The position numbers were made by a program, and so were the translations under genes. A DNA stretch of 64,000 nucleotides. It comes from an uncultured Siphonobacter sp. Its GTDB lineage: Bacteria; Bacteroidota; Bacteroidia; Cytophagales; Spirosomataceae. The DNA is taken from positions 124,001 through 188,000 of the forward strand of contig CAJYIW010000002.1 in NCBI GenBank assembly GCA_913775095.1, written 5' to 3'. Below the pieces are notes generated by a model. It was not told where the DNA came from and made no database searches. It saw only the letters and a program-made list of their open reading frames with translations. How positions within the stretch are numbered: the stretch's first letter is position 1; every line of letters begins with the position of its first letter. Positions 9,073 through 18,087 of this stretch are shown in pieces.

Positions 9073-10158
9073 ATGACAAAATTGAAAGGAATCGGGGGTT
9101 TGATGCTGTCACTGGTGGTGGCAGGTACAGCTTATGCTCAGCAACCGACTGCCCCCATGCCAGAACAAGCCCCTCCGGCCAATTTGCAACCTGCTCCCAA
9201 TACTCAGAATCAGGTGTTGAGAGCTGAACAAGGTGCTCCCGTCAATACTCAGCGGGCATCAATGGCGGAACGTAACCGTACTTCAGAATCACTTCGTCCG
9301 ATTGATGATGAAGATATCATGTTCAAAACGACGCTCTGGCGTCGGATGGACTTGCAGGAAATCCAGAATCAGCCTTTCTTCTCCACCAATAATGAAGTAA
9401 CTCGTTACCTCATTGACGGAATGAAAGCTGGCGTACTGAAAGCTTATAAAAACGATTCGCTCGTTACTGAACTGACGCCCGAACAATTTCAGACCAACCT
9501 GAGAATGGAAGGAACGGGAGCCGGTCTTTCGGACGAAGAGAAAGCAGCTGGCTTCGGCGATGCTGCTCCAGCGGGTGGTGGTGACGATGGTTGGGGGGAT
9601 GCCAGTAAAAAACCGGCAGCTCCGGCTAAAAAGCCAGCAGCTCCGGCCGGCGGTGTAGACGATGGCTGGGGTGGTAATACGCCCGCTAAAGCTGACTCGA
9701 ACGGCTTTGATCAGCCTTCGTATGCCGATGATAACTCCGCTTATGAGTATTTTCCAACGGATATTACGGTTCTGGAGCTTAAAGAAGACTACGTTTTTGA
9801 TAAGCGTCGTTCCCGTCAGTATTACGACATGAAGTCGATTACACTGATCATTCCAGCGGCTAAGACGTCGACGGGACTTGATCGGGAAGTAGCGTCATTC
9901 CGTTATAAAGATGTGGATCGTTATTTCCGCAGTAACCCAACGAAATTTATCTGGTATAACAATCAGAATAACGCCCGGCACCTGAATATGGCCGATGCTT
10001 TTGATCTGAGATTATTCTCTTCCCGGATTCTGAAGCAGTCAAATTCTAAAAATGCTTATCTGTCTCAAATTTACGGAGGCGAAAGAGAAGGCCTGGTGAA
10101 GGCTCAGCAACTGGAATATAAGCTCATGGAGTGGGAACACAACCTGTGGGAATATTAA
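9073..10158 (+). CDS. gldN: Type IX secretion / gliding motility protein GldN (PorN)
   Basis: GldN is a periplasmic protein that forms the secretion ring with lipoprotein GldK. A signal peptide (1 to about 22, ending GTAYAQ) is followed by a Pro/Gln-rich linker, then the conserved core starting RPIDDEDIMFKTTLWRRMDLQEIQNQPFF, and later YEYFPTDITVLELKEDYVFDKRRSRQYYDM. Between these halves (about residues 165-215) is a low-complexity insert with two DDGWG motifs and repeats of KKPAAPA. At 361 residues it is longer than most GldN proteins as I know them, mainly because of this insert. It is the last gene of the cluster, followed by a shared terminator. Confidence 0.95.
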   Translation: MTKLKGIGGLMLSLVVAGTAYAQQPTAPMPEQAPPANLQPAPNTQNQVLRAEQGAPVNTQRASMAERNRTSESLRPIDDEDIMFKTTLWRRMDLQEIQNQPFFSTNNEVTRYLIDGMKAGVLKAYKNDSLVTELTPEQFQTNLRMEGTGAGLSDEEKAAGFGDAAPAGGGDDGWGDASKKPAAPAKKPAAPAGGVDDGWGGNTPAKADSNGFDQPSYADDNSAYEYFPTDITVLELKEDYVFDKRRSRQYYDMKSITLIIPAAKTSTGLDREVASFRYKDVDRYFRSNPTKFIWYNNQNNARHLNMADAFDLRLFSSRILKQSNSKNAYLSQIYGGEREGLVKAQQLEYKLMEWEHNLWEY

Positions 10159-10170
10159 TACCAGGCCATT

Positions 10171-10210
10171 AAAAACGAAAAACCCGCCCCTGTGGCGGGT
10201 TTTTCGTTTT
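10171..10210. terminator. Bidirectional terminator between gldN and porP/sprF
   Basis: A perfect palindrome (AAAACGAAAAACCCGCC pairing with GGCGGGTTTTTCGTTTT) lies between two convergent genes and has T tracts in both directions. Confidence 0.92.
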
Positions 10211-10216
10211 AGGGGA

Positions 10217-11233
10217 TCAGAATAACCGTGGGCAGATGATCCGTTGTCGGTTATTGAGCATTAGCCCAATCACAATTTCATGGGTGCCACGGGAGACATT
10301 CCGAAGATTCGACATTGTAAAATCATAGGAGTACCCCAGATTGAGCCTATAATTGATGTTGATTCCCAGTAAGCCCACAATCGCATCTTTATGGCGGTAA
10401 GAAAGGCCCGCCCAGATTCGATCCTGATACGAAATCTTTGCATTGATATCATAGGAGACGGGAACTGGCCTTACGGACTTGACCAGGACTGAAGGTAAGA
10501 AGGCCCATTCCTCCGTCAGTTCAAAGCGATAGCCAGCAGTTAGAAAATAGTGCTGATACAGCGTTCCAAACCAGTCCTGAACGGATTGTCCCTGCGTGCG
10601 GTAGTTCAGCTTTTTGAAGAATAACTGATTAGCAGACAAGCCTACATAAAAGTCAGAACTGTAAAGTAAGAGCCCCGCCGATGCATCGGGAATAAATACA
10701 CTCTGTTTCCCGTATTGAAGAATAGGATCACTGGGATCCAGCAAATGTAAACGATCAAAATCTATGGTTTGCTGACCCGCTCCCAAGCCAAGCCCCGCCG
10801 CTAATTTGATTCGATTAGTCAGAGGAATATGACGGGCGTAAGTTGCCTGAAGAGTGGTACGGGTGATAGGTCCCATTTCGTCATATAGAAGCATTCCGCC
10901 CACTCCATGATGGCCCGGAGCCGCTGGCTGGGAGGGGAATACCTTTGTCCGAGGCAAGGGCCGGCCATTAGGGCCGCGAACGGATAAGGAACTGGTACGA
11001 TCTGCCTTATCCAAGGCTCCATGAGCCGTAGCATAGAAGGTTTTAGGAGCTCCTTCCAGGCCTGCCCACTGGTTTCGATACCCGATTTTAGCGTCAATGA
11101 AATCTTCCAGTCCGCTCAATGCGGGGTTAAGCACGTACGCATTGAGCATATACTGACTATACTGGGCTCGCTGCTGAGCCTGAGCTAATCCATTACCCAG
11201 AAATAGTAGTAACAGCCAGTAGTAGTGCTTCAT
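10217..11233 (-). CDS. PorP/SprF family type IX secretion system membrane protein (second copy)
   Basis: A 338-residue outer-membrane protein starting at the ATG at 11233; the frame runs on to a TTG at 11242, which is less likely. A signal peptide (about residues 1-20, ending LAQAQ) is followed by AQYSQYMLNAYVLNPALSG, the PorP/SprF signature. Later LGLGAGQQTIDFDRLHLLDPSDPIL parallels IRTIDFDRLRARDPNDPLI in the protein at 4122, so the two are homologous. It carries an extra stretch around residues 70-90. It is convergent with gldN and shares its terminator. Which adhesin each copy serves cannot be told from this window. Confidence 0.88.
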   Translation of the reverse strand: MKHYYWLLLLFLGNGLAQAQQRAQYSQYMLNAYVLNPALSGLEDFIDAKIGYRNQWAGLEGAPKTFYATAHGALDKADRTSSLSVRGPNGRPLPRTKVFPSQPAAPGHHGVGGMLLYDEMGPITRTTLQATYARHIPLTNRIKLAAGLGLGAGQQTIDFDRLHLLDPSDPILQYGKQSVFIPDASAGLLLYSSDFYVGLSANQLFFKKLNYRTQGQSVQDWFGTLYQHYFLTAGYRFELTEEWAFLPSVLVKSVRPVPVSYDINAKISYQDRIWAGLSYRHKDAIVGLLGININYRLNLGYSYDFTMSNLRNVSRGTHEIVIGLMLNNRQRIICPRLF

Positions 11234-11637
11234 GATAAACAATAAATACGGTAAACGGCTTTACCTTATTTGCCTGAGTAGGGAAGCCGTACCAACCATT
11301 TTATTTCTTATAAGAAAGATAGAATTACTCAAGGATTCTTCAGGAATTAAGTATCCGAAAAAAAGATGAATTTTTCCTATTGGTCGCCGGAGTCTACCTT
11401 TTTATACAATATTACTCAAATTTTATTACTGATAATCAGTATTTAACGCTTAAATATCCCCCTCTGAATTGATCTCTGAACTATAACCTTTCGTCGAGTT
11501 TAAATAAGTATTCCGATTGTTATTAACATTTTTGGATGAATGATCCTGGTATTACCGGGTCATCATTGATCGAGTACCTCCCCAAACATTTCAGGTCAGT
11601 AACCCATTTCCTCATCCATTAGTGGATTCGTACAACT
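11234..11637. other. Divergent intergenic region, about 400 nt
   Basis: This stretch is AT-rich and lies between the divergent porP/sprF gene and the TonB receptor. I see no gene, RNA or strong hairpin. On the minus strand TATCTTTC occurs near 11315, one mismatch from TAnnTTTG, without a properly spaced TTG. Promoters for both genes should lie here but cannot be placed with confidence. Confidence 0.5.
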
Positions 11638-14334
11638 ATGAACCTATTTTTTAAACGAGCCATGATTAAGTATTTATTCTTCCTCTTCAGCATTTTATCG
11701 ATTAGTTCGGTTTATGCCCAGATTCCGGGAGCTCCACAGCCGGGTCAGCAGCCTGCGGCAATTCCTGGAACTGCCCAGGATCAGGCCCCGAAAGGCAACG
11801 CAAAAATTACGGGATTCATTGTGGATTCTACCGTAACCAGTGCCGTGGAGTTTGCGAGCGTAGCCCTGTATAACAAATCTACGAATAAGCCCGTTGACGG
11901 CGGTGTAGCCGACGATAAAGGTAAATTTACGCTTAACCGGGTGGCTGATGGGTCTTATAAACTGATGGTTACGTTTATCGGATTCAATACCAAGACCATT
12001 GATAACGTCGTTATTTTCGGTGGAAAAGATCTTGATATGGGGGTCATCAAGTTAACCCCAACCACCAAAACGCTACAGGAAGTAACCGTAACGGGGCAAC
12101 GGGAACTCGTAGAAGAGAAAGTAGATCGTCTGGTTTTTAATGCTGAAAAAGATATTACTTCGAAGGGAAGCGATGCCACCGAAGTTCTTCGTAAAGTGCC
12201 GATGCTATCGGTAGACCTGGACGGTAACGTGCAGTTACGGGGTAATTCAAACGTACGTGTACTTATTAACGGTAAGCCTTCTACGATCATGGCTCAGAAC
12301 ATTGGCGATGCCCTGAAGCAGATTCCTTCGGATCTGATTAAAACAGTAGAGGTGATTACTTCGCCTTCGGCTAAGTACGATGCCGAAGGTTCGGGCGGGA
12401 TCATCAACATCATCACCAAGAAAAATACGCTACAGGGCCTGACGCTCAACATTGATTCTGGCGTGGGTAACCGGGGAGCAAACCTGGGTTTGAATGGTAG
12501 TTACCGAAAAGGCAAACTAGGAGTTACTCTGAATGGCTTTGGGCGTTCGAATTATAACGTCAGAGGAAGAAATGAAAACAACCAGACTGCCACACGTAAT
12601 GGCGTTGAAACGCTAACCAGCCAAACGGCAAACACGCTGGATCGAAACTTGTTTGGTAACTACTCGCTGGGACTGGATTATGACATTTCCAAGAACTCGT
12701 CACTGACGGGTAACATTCGTTTCGGTACCCGGAATGGCTGGAATACGCAGGATCTGACTACAAATGTGTACCGGGGCGGTGCTTTAACCAATACCAATCG
12801 TCGGGACATTGATTCGAAAGATCAGTCCGCAACGGTAGATGCGAACCTGGACTATACCAAAATCTTCAAGCCACAGCATGAGTTAAGTATTTCAGGACAG
12901 TTCAGCCGCAACAATCGGACGAACAATTACATTGCTGATTCACTCAACGCGGAAGGCCTGGTGGGCACGCGTCAGAGAAACGACAACGATAGTTACAATC
13001 AGGAATCTACCATTCAGGTGGATTACCAGATGCCCACGGGTAAAAATCAGTTACTGGAAGTAGGAGCGAAGACCATCCTGCGTCAGGTGCAGAGTAACTA
13101 CGAATATTTCATCGCTCAGGGTGAAAACGGAGCGTATCGTACCGATACCAGTCGCACGAATAATCAGTTGAATTACGATCAGAATGTAGCCGCAGGTTAT
13201 GCCACCTACCAGTACTCGACTAACAACAAGTGGTATTTCAAGGCCGGGGCTCGTTACGAGTATACCTCCATCACGGGTAACTTCAGTACTGGCTTTGATG
13301 CCCTTAATATTCCTAATTATTCAAATTTGGTACCCAGTGTGAACCTGTCAAAAACGTTAGGAAACAGCACGCTGAAATGGGGATATAACCGTCGTCTGCA
13401 ACGGCCGGGCATTCAATCCCTGAACCCTAACCTGAACCTGGCGAACCCGTTGAATATTAGCCTGGGTAACCCTTATCTGCGTCCTGAATTGACGGATAAC
13501 TTTGAAATGGCCTGGAGCACCTCGATTAATAAAACGTATCTGAACTTTAGCGGGTTCTACCGATTTACGGGTAATTCGATTACGTCCGTTCGTTCCAATG
13601 CTTCAGACATCCGGGCCATTTTTCAGGGAACTGATTACGGTAATATCCTGAACACCGCTCTGACGAATGTATCCAGCGATGCTATCGTAACGACTTCCAG
13701 TAATATTGGTCGCGAAGAATCGGTCGGCCTGAATATCTTCGGTAACATTAACTTTACCTCTAAATTCTCCATTGGCGGTAGCCTGGATATGCAGTACAAG
13801 ATGCTTAGTAACGGCAGTAATACCACGCTGAGCACGTCTAACTCCGGTGTGGTCATTGGCGGACGTTTCAACGTTTCCCTGGCCATGAAAAACAACTGGG
13901 CGATGCAGGGCTTCGGTTTCATTCGTGGTCGTGACATTGACTTACAGGGAAGTCGCGGCGGAATGGCTTTTTACAACCTCGGCATTCGCAAGGAATTTAA
14001 CGACAAGAAAGCCAGTCTGGGTTTTGGCTTCGAGAACTTTCTGAACTTTGGTGGATTTAAAGTTCGGAGTCGTTACACCTCTCCCGTATTTACGCAGGAG
14101 AGCCTCAACATTCGTTACAATACGGGAGTTCGCGTAACCTTTAGCTATCGTATCGGCAAAATGAGCTTCAATCCGCAACCCCGTCGCAAAGGACGTGGGG
14201 TTAATAACGATGACATCAAAGGTGGCGAAGGCAACGAAGGCGGTGGAATGCCCGGTGGTCAGCCCCAGGGAACCCCTCAGAATGCTACGCCTGGTAACCG
14301 CCCCGGTGGTAACGGAGGAGGGCAGCGTAACTAG
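11638..14334 (+). CDS. TonB-dependent receptor with OMP_b-brl_3 type beta-barrel
   Basis: An 898-residue outer-membrane protein. A signal peptide covers residues 1-27; the ATG at 11662 (residue 9) is an alternative start. A Pro/Gln-rich linker leads to a CarboxypepD_reg-like domain (about 53-140, ITGFIVDSTVTSAVEFASVALYN), then a TonB plug (about 150-260, VLRKVPMLSVDLDGNVQLRGNSNVRVLINGKPS and GSGGIINIITKK), then a long beta-barrel of the outer-membrane beta-barrel 3 family. The C-terminal 45 residues are an unusual Gly/Asn/Pro-rich tail after the last strand. No SusD partner is adjacent, so it is probably not a glycan uptake receptor; the substrate is unknown. A strong terminator follows. Confidence 0.9.
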   Translation: MNLFFKRAMIKYLFFLFSILSISSVYAQIPGAPQPGQQPAAIPGTAQDQAPKGNAKITGFIVDSTVTSAVEFASVALYNKSTNKPVDGGVADDKGKFTLNRVADGSYKLMVTFIGFNTKTIDNVVIFGGKDLDMGVIKLTPTTKTLQEVTVTGQRELVEEKVDRLVFNAEKDITSKGSDATEVLRKVPMLSVDLDGNVQLRGNSNVRVLINGKPSTIMAQNIGDALKQIPSDLIKTVEVITSPSAKYDAEGSGGIINIITKKNTLQGLTLNIDSGVGNRGANLGLNGSYRKGKLGVTLNGFGRSNYNVRGRNENNQTATRNGVETLTSQTANTLDRNLFGNYSLGLDYDISKNSSLTGNIRFGTRNGWNTQDLTTNVYRGGALTNTNRRDIDSKDQSATVDANLDYTKIFKPQHELSISGQFSRNNRTNNYIADSLNAEGLVGTRQRNDNDSYNQESTIQVDYQMPTGKNQLLEVGAKTILRQVQSNYEYFIAQGENGAYRTDTSRTNNQLNYDQNVAAGYATYQYSTNNKWYFKAGARYEYTSITGNFSTGFDALNIPNYSNLVPSVNLSKTLGNSTLKWGYNRRLQRPGIQSLNPNLNLANPLNISLGNPYLRPELTDNFEMAWSTSINKTYLNFSGFYRFTGNSITSVRSNASDIRAIFQGTDYGNILNTALTNVSSDAIVTTSSNIGREESVGLNIFGNINFTSKFSIGGSLDMQYKMLSNGSNTTLSTSNSGVVIGGRFNVSLAMKNNWAMQGFGFIRGRDIDLQGSRGGMAFYNLGIRKEFNDKKASLGFGFENFLNFGGFKVRSRYTSPVFTQESLNIRYNTGVRVTFSYRIGKMSFNPQPRRKGRGVNNDDIKGGEGNEGGGMPGGQPQGTPQNATPGNRPGGNGGGQRN

Positions 14335-14351
14335 ATTCCTGCTCAGGTCCA

Positions 14352-14388
14352 AACAAAAAAGCCTTCAGTCACTGAAGGCTTTTTTGTT
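14352..14388 (+). terminator. Terminator after the TonB receptor
   Basis: The long perfect inverted repeat AACAAAAAAGCCTTCAGT / ACTGAAGGCTTTTTTGTT lies 17 nt downstream of the stop codon. Confidence 0.92.
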
Positions 14389-14393
14389 GACAA

Positions 14394-14421
14394 TAAAAGC
14401 CACCTCCATACCGAGGTGGCT
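14394..14421 (-). terminator. Terminator of the 117-residue membrane protein gene
   Basis: AGCCACCTC / GAGGTGGCT with a 6-nt loop; read on the minus strand it is followed by TTTTATTG. It is placed tail-to-tail with the preceding terminator. Confidence 0.8.
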
Positions 14422-14442
14422 AGCTGAATGAAGTGTAATAGA

Positions 14443-14796
14443 CTAGGCGTGAGTAAGTAAAGCACTGATGATGATTCCGGCGTGAATCAGAAAACTGGTC
14501 GCAAAAATAGGCAGGACAATTTTCGTTGATAACGCTGAAAGGTTAGGAACGACTACACTAAAGATGGAAGCCACCGCGACGAGCAGATACCCGTCATTCA
14601 GACCAAAATGGCTGATCGTCCAGAGCAGGAGTGGAGTTAAGATGCATCCCTGAATGGCTACCGTGGCTCCGGCCCAGAGCCAGTGATTTTCGGCTTCCTG
14701 ACTGTCGCAAAAGGCGATGAAACGATTCCAGAGATTATTGGAAACAGGGTTAATAGTGATGCCCTGTGCTGTATGAGTGAGTTCTGTGCGTACCAT
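14443..14796 (-). CDS. Small membrane protein of unknown function
   Basis: A 117-residue protein I do not recognise. Residues 1-38 are soluble (MVRTELTHTAQGITINPVS). Three hydrophobic segments follow, at about 42-63 (WAGATVAIQGCILTPLLLW), 69-86 (YLLVAVASIFSVVVPNL) and 93-115 (IVLPIFATSFLIHAGIIISALL). The ATG at 14796 is the first in frame. It has its own terminator and stands alone between the TonB receptor and uvrC. Codon use looks like that of its neighbours, so it is probably a real gene, perhaps a Bacteroidota-specific inner-membrane protein. Confidence 0.65.
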   Translation of the reverse strand: MVRTELTHTAQGITINPVSNNLWNRFIAFCDSQEAENHWLWAGATVAIQGCILTPLLLWTISHFGLNDGYLLVAVASIFSVVVPNLSALSTKIVLPIFATSFLIHAGIIISALLTHA

Positions 14797-14916
14797 TTTG
14801 ATTACCAGTTTGATACTACAAAATTACAGCACAGGGAATAGCCCAATAATGACAAAAATCAGTTCTGAACATGAGTTTGGTAAGTACTCGTTCGCGGCAT
14901 TCGTATAGATTAAATA

Positions 14917-14954
14917 AAAGCCAGTAACAGAGACGAACCTGTTACTGGCTTTTG
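14917..14954 (-). terminator. Terminator after uvrC
   Basis: The perfect 15-bp inverted repeat AAAAGCCAGTAACAG / CTGTTACTGGCTTTT is followed on the minus strand by ATTTAATC. It lies 20 nt past the uvrC stop. Confidence 0.88.
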
Positions 14955-14973
14955 GGAACGAATCAGAAAGAAC

Positions 14974-16779
14974 TTATGCTTTCAGGGCCTCAAAATGAGA
15001 CTTGATTTTCTGAGCTTTATCCTTACCCATTACCTTTTCAATCTCTTCGACCGGAGCTTCTTTCAGGGCTTTAATGGTTTTAAAATATTTCAGCAGTTTA
15101 GTAGCCGTGATCTTACCAATGCCTTCAATGTCCTCCAGTTCACTGACCAGAAACGTCTTACTACGGCGGTCCCGGTGGTGCGTAATACCGAAGCGGTGAG
15201 CTTCATCCCGCAACCGCTGAATCAACTTCAGACTTTCCGATCGTTTATCGATGTATAAGGGAATGGAGTCTTCCGGGAAATAAATTTCTTCGAGGCGTTT
15301 GGCAATCCCGACGATGGGTACCTGTCCGTACAGTTTTAATTCCTTCAACGCCTCGCAGGCCGCCGAAAGCTGACCTTTACCTCCATCGACAATAATCAAA
15401 TCGGGTAGAGGAGATTCTTCTTCGAGCAATCGACTGTACCGCCGGCCCACGACTTCTTTCATGGTGGCAAAGTCATTAGGACCCTCAACGGTTTTAGGAA
15501 TGAAGTGGCGGTAGTCTTTCTTGGAAGGCATCCCATCCTTAAAGCATACCATCGCCGAAACGGGGTTGGTTCCCTGAATATTCGAGTTATCAAAACACTC
15601 AATGTGCCGGGGGACGGTTTTGAGCTGAAGATCATTCTTCAGCGTCATCAGGATCCGCATTTTGGGATTTCCCGCCGTGTCTTCTGCTACTTTGCGATCA
15701 TTCTTTTCTTTGCGGAAGAATAATACGTTTTTGAGCGAAACATCCAGTAATTTCCGCTTGTCTCCAATCTGGGGAACCGTGTTGGTAATTCCCTTCAGTT
15801 CGATGGTAAGGGGTAAATTAGAGATGATTTCCTTCGATTCTGACTGGTATTGCGTGCGTAATTCCCAGGCCCACATTGTCAAAATATCAGCGTCCGTCTC
15901 ATCCAGTTTCTTCTTGATTTCTACGGTTTGAGTCAGAGTAATAAACCCGTTCGTAACTCGCATGAAGTTAAGAAAAGCGGTGGTATCATCCGACACAATC
16001 GTACAAACGTCCACATTGCCGATGTTCGGATTGACAACCGTACTACGACTCTGGAAATTTTCGATCCGATCCAGCTTCTCTTTCCATTCCTGAGCTTCCT
16101 CAAAATCAAGCCGGGCGGCGGCGGAGCCCATTTGTTCCTGAAAAAACTGTTTGGGAATCTGAAGGTTCCCTTTCAGAATCTGCTTGATCTGCTCGATATT
16201 CCGATTGTAACTTTCCTCGGACTCCAGCCCTTCGCAGGGACCTTTGCAACGCCCGATGTGGTATTCCAGGCAAACTTTAAACTTCCGGTTTTCAATGTTA
16301 CTGGGTGTCAGAGCATAACTACAGGTACGAATAGTATATAACTGCCCGAACATATCCAGCAGGCTGTGCATGGCCTTTACGTTAGCATAAGGGCCAAAAA
16401 ACGTCCCTAACTTCCGATCCACCCGGCGAAGAGTAATGATGCGGGGAAAGCGTTCATTGGTAATACAAATGAACGGATACATTTTATCGTCCCGCAGCAG
16501 AATGTTAAAGCGGGGCTGATACTGTTTAATCAGCGAGTTTTCGAGTAACAGGGCATCAAACTCCGTCGGGACAATGGTAAACTCAATTTTACGGATGTAC
16601 GATACCAGCCGCTTCGTCTTACGGTCATGATCGCGGGAATTCTGGAAATAACTACTCACCCGATTCCTCAAATCTTTTGCTTTACCGACGTATATGACGG
16701 TTCCTTCCTCATCAAAATACCGATACACGCCCGGCTGATGAGGAATTTTGGTGAGTTCAGTTTTATAATCGAATGCCAT
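14974..16779 (-). CDS. uvrC: Excinuclease ABC subunit C
   Basis: UvrC makes the dual incision in nucleotide excision repair after recruitment by UvrB. The ATG at 16779 gives MAFDYKTELTKIPHQPGVYRYF and 601 residues, the normal length. The longer frame reaching 17004 would overlap the upstream glycerate kinase gene with unrelated sequence. Domains in order: GIY-YIG nuclease (about 14-92, GVYRYFDEEGTVIYVGKAKDLRNRV), UVR/UvrB-binding region (near 205-240), RNase H-like C-terminal nuclease (HIECFDNSNIQG and DLIIVDGGKGQLSAA) and a tandem helix-hairpin-helix (IEGIGKITATKLLKYF). It lies 11 nt downstream of the glycerate kinase gene and is probably co-transcribed. Confidence 0.97.
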   Translation of the reverse strand: MAFDYKTELTKIPHQPGVYRYFDEEGTVIYVGKAKDLRNRVSSYFQNSRDHDRKTKRLVSYIRKIEFTIVPTEFDALLLENSLIKQYQPRFNILLRDDKMYPFICITNERFPRIITLRRVDRKLGTFFGPYANVKAMHSLLDMFGQLYTIRTCSYALTPSNIENRKFKVCLEYHIGRCKGPCEGLESEESYNRNIEQIKQILKGNLQIPKQFFQEQMGSAAARLDFEEAQEWKEKLDRIENFQSRSTVVNPNIGNVDVCTIVSDDTTAFLNFMRVTNGFITLTQTVEIKKKLDETDADILTMWAWELRTQYQSESKEIISNLPLTIELKGITNTVPQIGDKRKLLDVSLKNVLFFRKEKNDRKVAEDTAGNPKMRILMTLKNDLQLKTVPRHIECFDNSNIQGTNPVSAMVCFKDGMPSKKDYRHFIPKTVEGPNDFATMKEVVGRRYSRLLEEESPLPDLIIVDGGKGQLSAACEALKELKLYGQVPIVGIAKRLEEIYFPEDSIPLYIDKRSESLKLIQRLRDEAHRFGITHHRDRRSKTFLVSELEDIEGIGKITATKLLKYFKTIKALKEAPVEEIEKVMGKDKAQKIKSHFEALKA

Positions 16780-16790
16780 GAATCGTTGAA

Positions 16791-17924
16791 TCAGTTTTTT
16801 CCAATACCATACCAATGTACTGCCCAGAAGCTGGCTTCCCGGAGTTGCTCGGCGGCGGTTTCCAGGGCTTTCTTCAGGTCCATGGGCGAATTCAGAATAG
16901 AGGTCGCGTAACTCAGACCCATTTCTTTCAACCGGGAAGGCTTCGCCGCCAGAGTTCCACACAAAGCCAGAACGGGAATCTGCCGCTTCTGAGCTTCCTG
17001 ACAAATTCGTCCAATGAGTTTGCCCTGTAAACTTTGCTCATCGAGTTTACCTTCGCCGGTCAGGACCAGGTCAGCAGTAGATAACACTTCCTGAAAGCCC
17101 GTAAGTTCCATCACCAGTTCCGCCCCGGGACGAATCTTTGCTCCGGCAAAAGCCATGAGTCCAAAGCCTAACCCCCCGGCCGCTCCTGCTCCCGGAACCT
17201 CCGCTAAAGAACCTATGCCAAGTCCCTGATCGGCGACTTTTTTCGCCAGATTCTTCAATCCTTCATCCAGTAATTCAACCTCTTCGGGAGAAGCACCTTT
17301 CTGTGGACCATACACGTGAGCAGCCCCCGTGGGACCAAACAGGGGAGCCGTAACGTCTGAGGCAATCAGTAACTCTACTGCTGAGTCAGGCGAAGGAGAT
17401 TCAATGCGATGAATGTGAAGCAGCGAAGCTCCGTTGGGGGGGAGTAATTGACCGTTTTTATCAAAAAACTGCCATCCCAGAGCCAGAGCCAGGCCGATAC
17501 CCCCGTCGGTAGAAGCCGAGCCGCCAATGCCCAGGATTACTTTTCGAACACCGCTACGAATCGCGGCCTTCAGAACTTCTCCTGTTCCGAAAGTAGTGGT
17601 TTGAGTAGCCTGATACTCGTCTGGCTGAAGTAAGGCCAGGCCCGAAACCGTAGCCATTTCAATGAAAGCCGTCTGTTTATCACCGGAAATGCCATAAGAG
17701 GTAGTAATTTTCCGCATCAGAGGGTCGTGAGCCTGTACTTCGTGGAAAGTCCCTTGGGTAGCCTGGACCAGCGTTTCAAGAAATCCTTCTCCACCGTCGG
17801 ATAGGGGAATGGATTGAATAATCGCTTCGGGGCAAGCCTCCCGAACGCCGGCAGCCATGGCCTCACACGCCTGCGAGGCCGTTAAAGAGCCGCGAAATTT
17901 ATCAGGAGCCAGAATAATTTTCAT
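16791..17924 (-). CDS. Glycerate kinase (GarK/GlxK family)
   Basis: This enzyme phosphorylates D-glycerate to a phosphoglycerate, feeding glyoxylate or glucarate breakdown into glycolysis. The 377-residue length fits the family. Diagnostic stretches are MKIILAPDKFRGSLTASQACEAM at the N-terminus, IPLSDGGEGFLETL, GIGGSASTDGGIGLALALGW in the middle, GAGAAGGLGFGLMAFAGAKIRPGAELVMEL, and the C-terminal LTGEGKLDEQSLQGKL. The ATG at 17924 is canonical. There are no glyoxylate carboligase or tartronate reductase genes next to it, so the physiological route is unclear. The 2- or 3-phospho specificity cannot be told here. Confidence 0.93.
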   Translation of the reverse strand: MKIILAPDKFRGSLTASQACEAMAAGVREACPEAIIQSIPLSDGGEGFLETLVQATQGTFHEVQAHDPLMRKITTSYGISGDKQTAFIEMATVSGLALLQPDEYQATQTTTFGTGEVLKAAIRSGVRKVILGIGGSASTDGGIGLALALGWQFFDKNGQLLPPNGASLLHIHRIESPSPDSAVELLIASDVTAPLFGPTGAAHVYGPQKGASPEEVELLDEGLKNLAKKVADQGLGIGSLAEVPGAGAAGGLGFGLMAFAGAKIRPGAELVMELTGFQEVLSTADLVLTGEGKLDEQSLQGKLIGRICQEAQKRQIPVLALCGTLAAKPSRLKEMGLSYATSILNSPMDLKKALETAAEQLREASFWAVHWYGIGKN

Positions 17925-18087
17925 CAGAAAGGAAGGGTTTAGAGGCGTCTATGCGAAATGGAACGATCAAAAGTAAGAATGACCTTTAATAAATCATTCG
18001 ACATTTTCGGTGAAGGGAACCGCTTTTTCTTTACGTTTTTTGAGGCCGGAGTGGTAAATTGCGAAAGTAACGTTTCTCCCCTCCCGC

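Noticed and set aside
16780-17004. 75-residue N-terminal extension of UvrC
   Set aside because: It overlaps the end of the glycerate kinase gene, has no UvrC-like sequence, and the ATG at 16779 gives the canonical MAFDYKTELTKIPHQPGVYRYF start.
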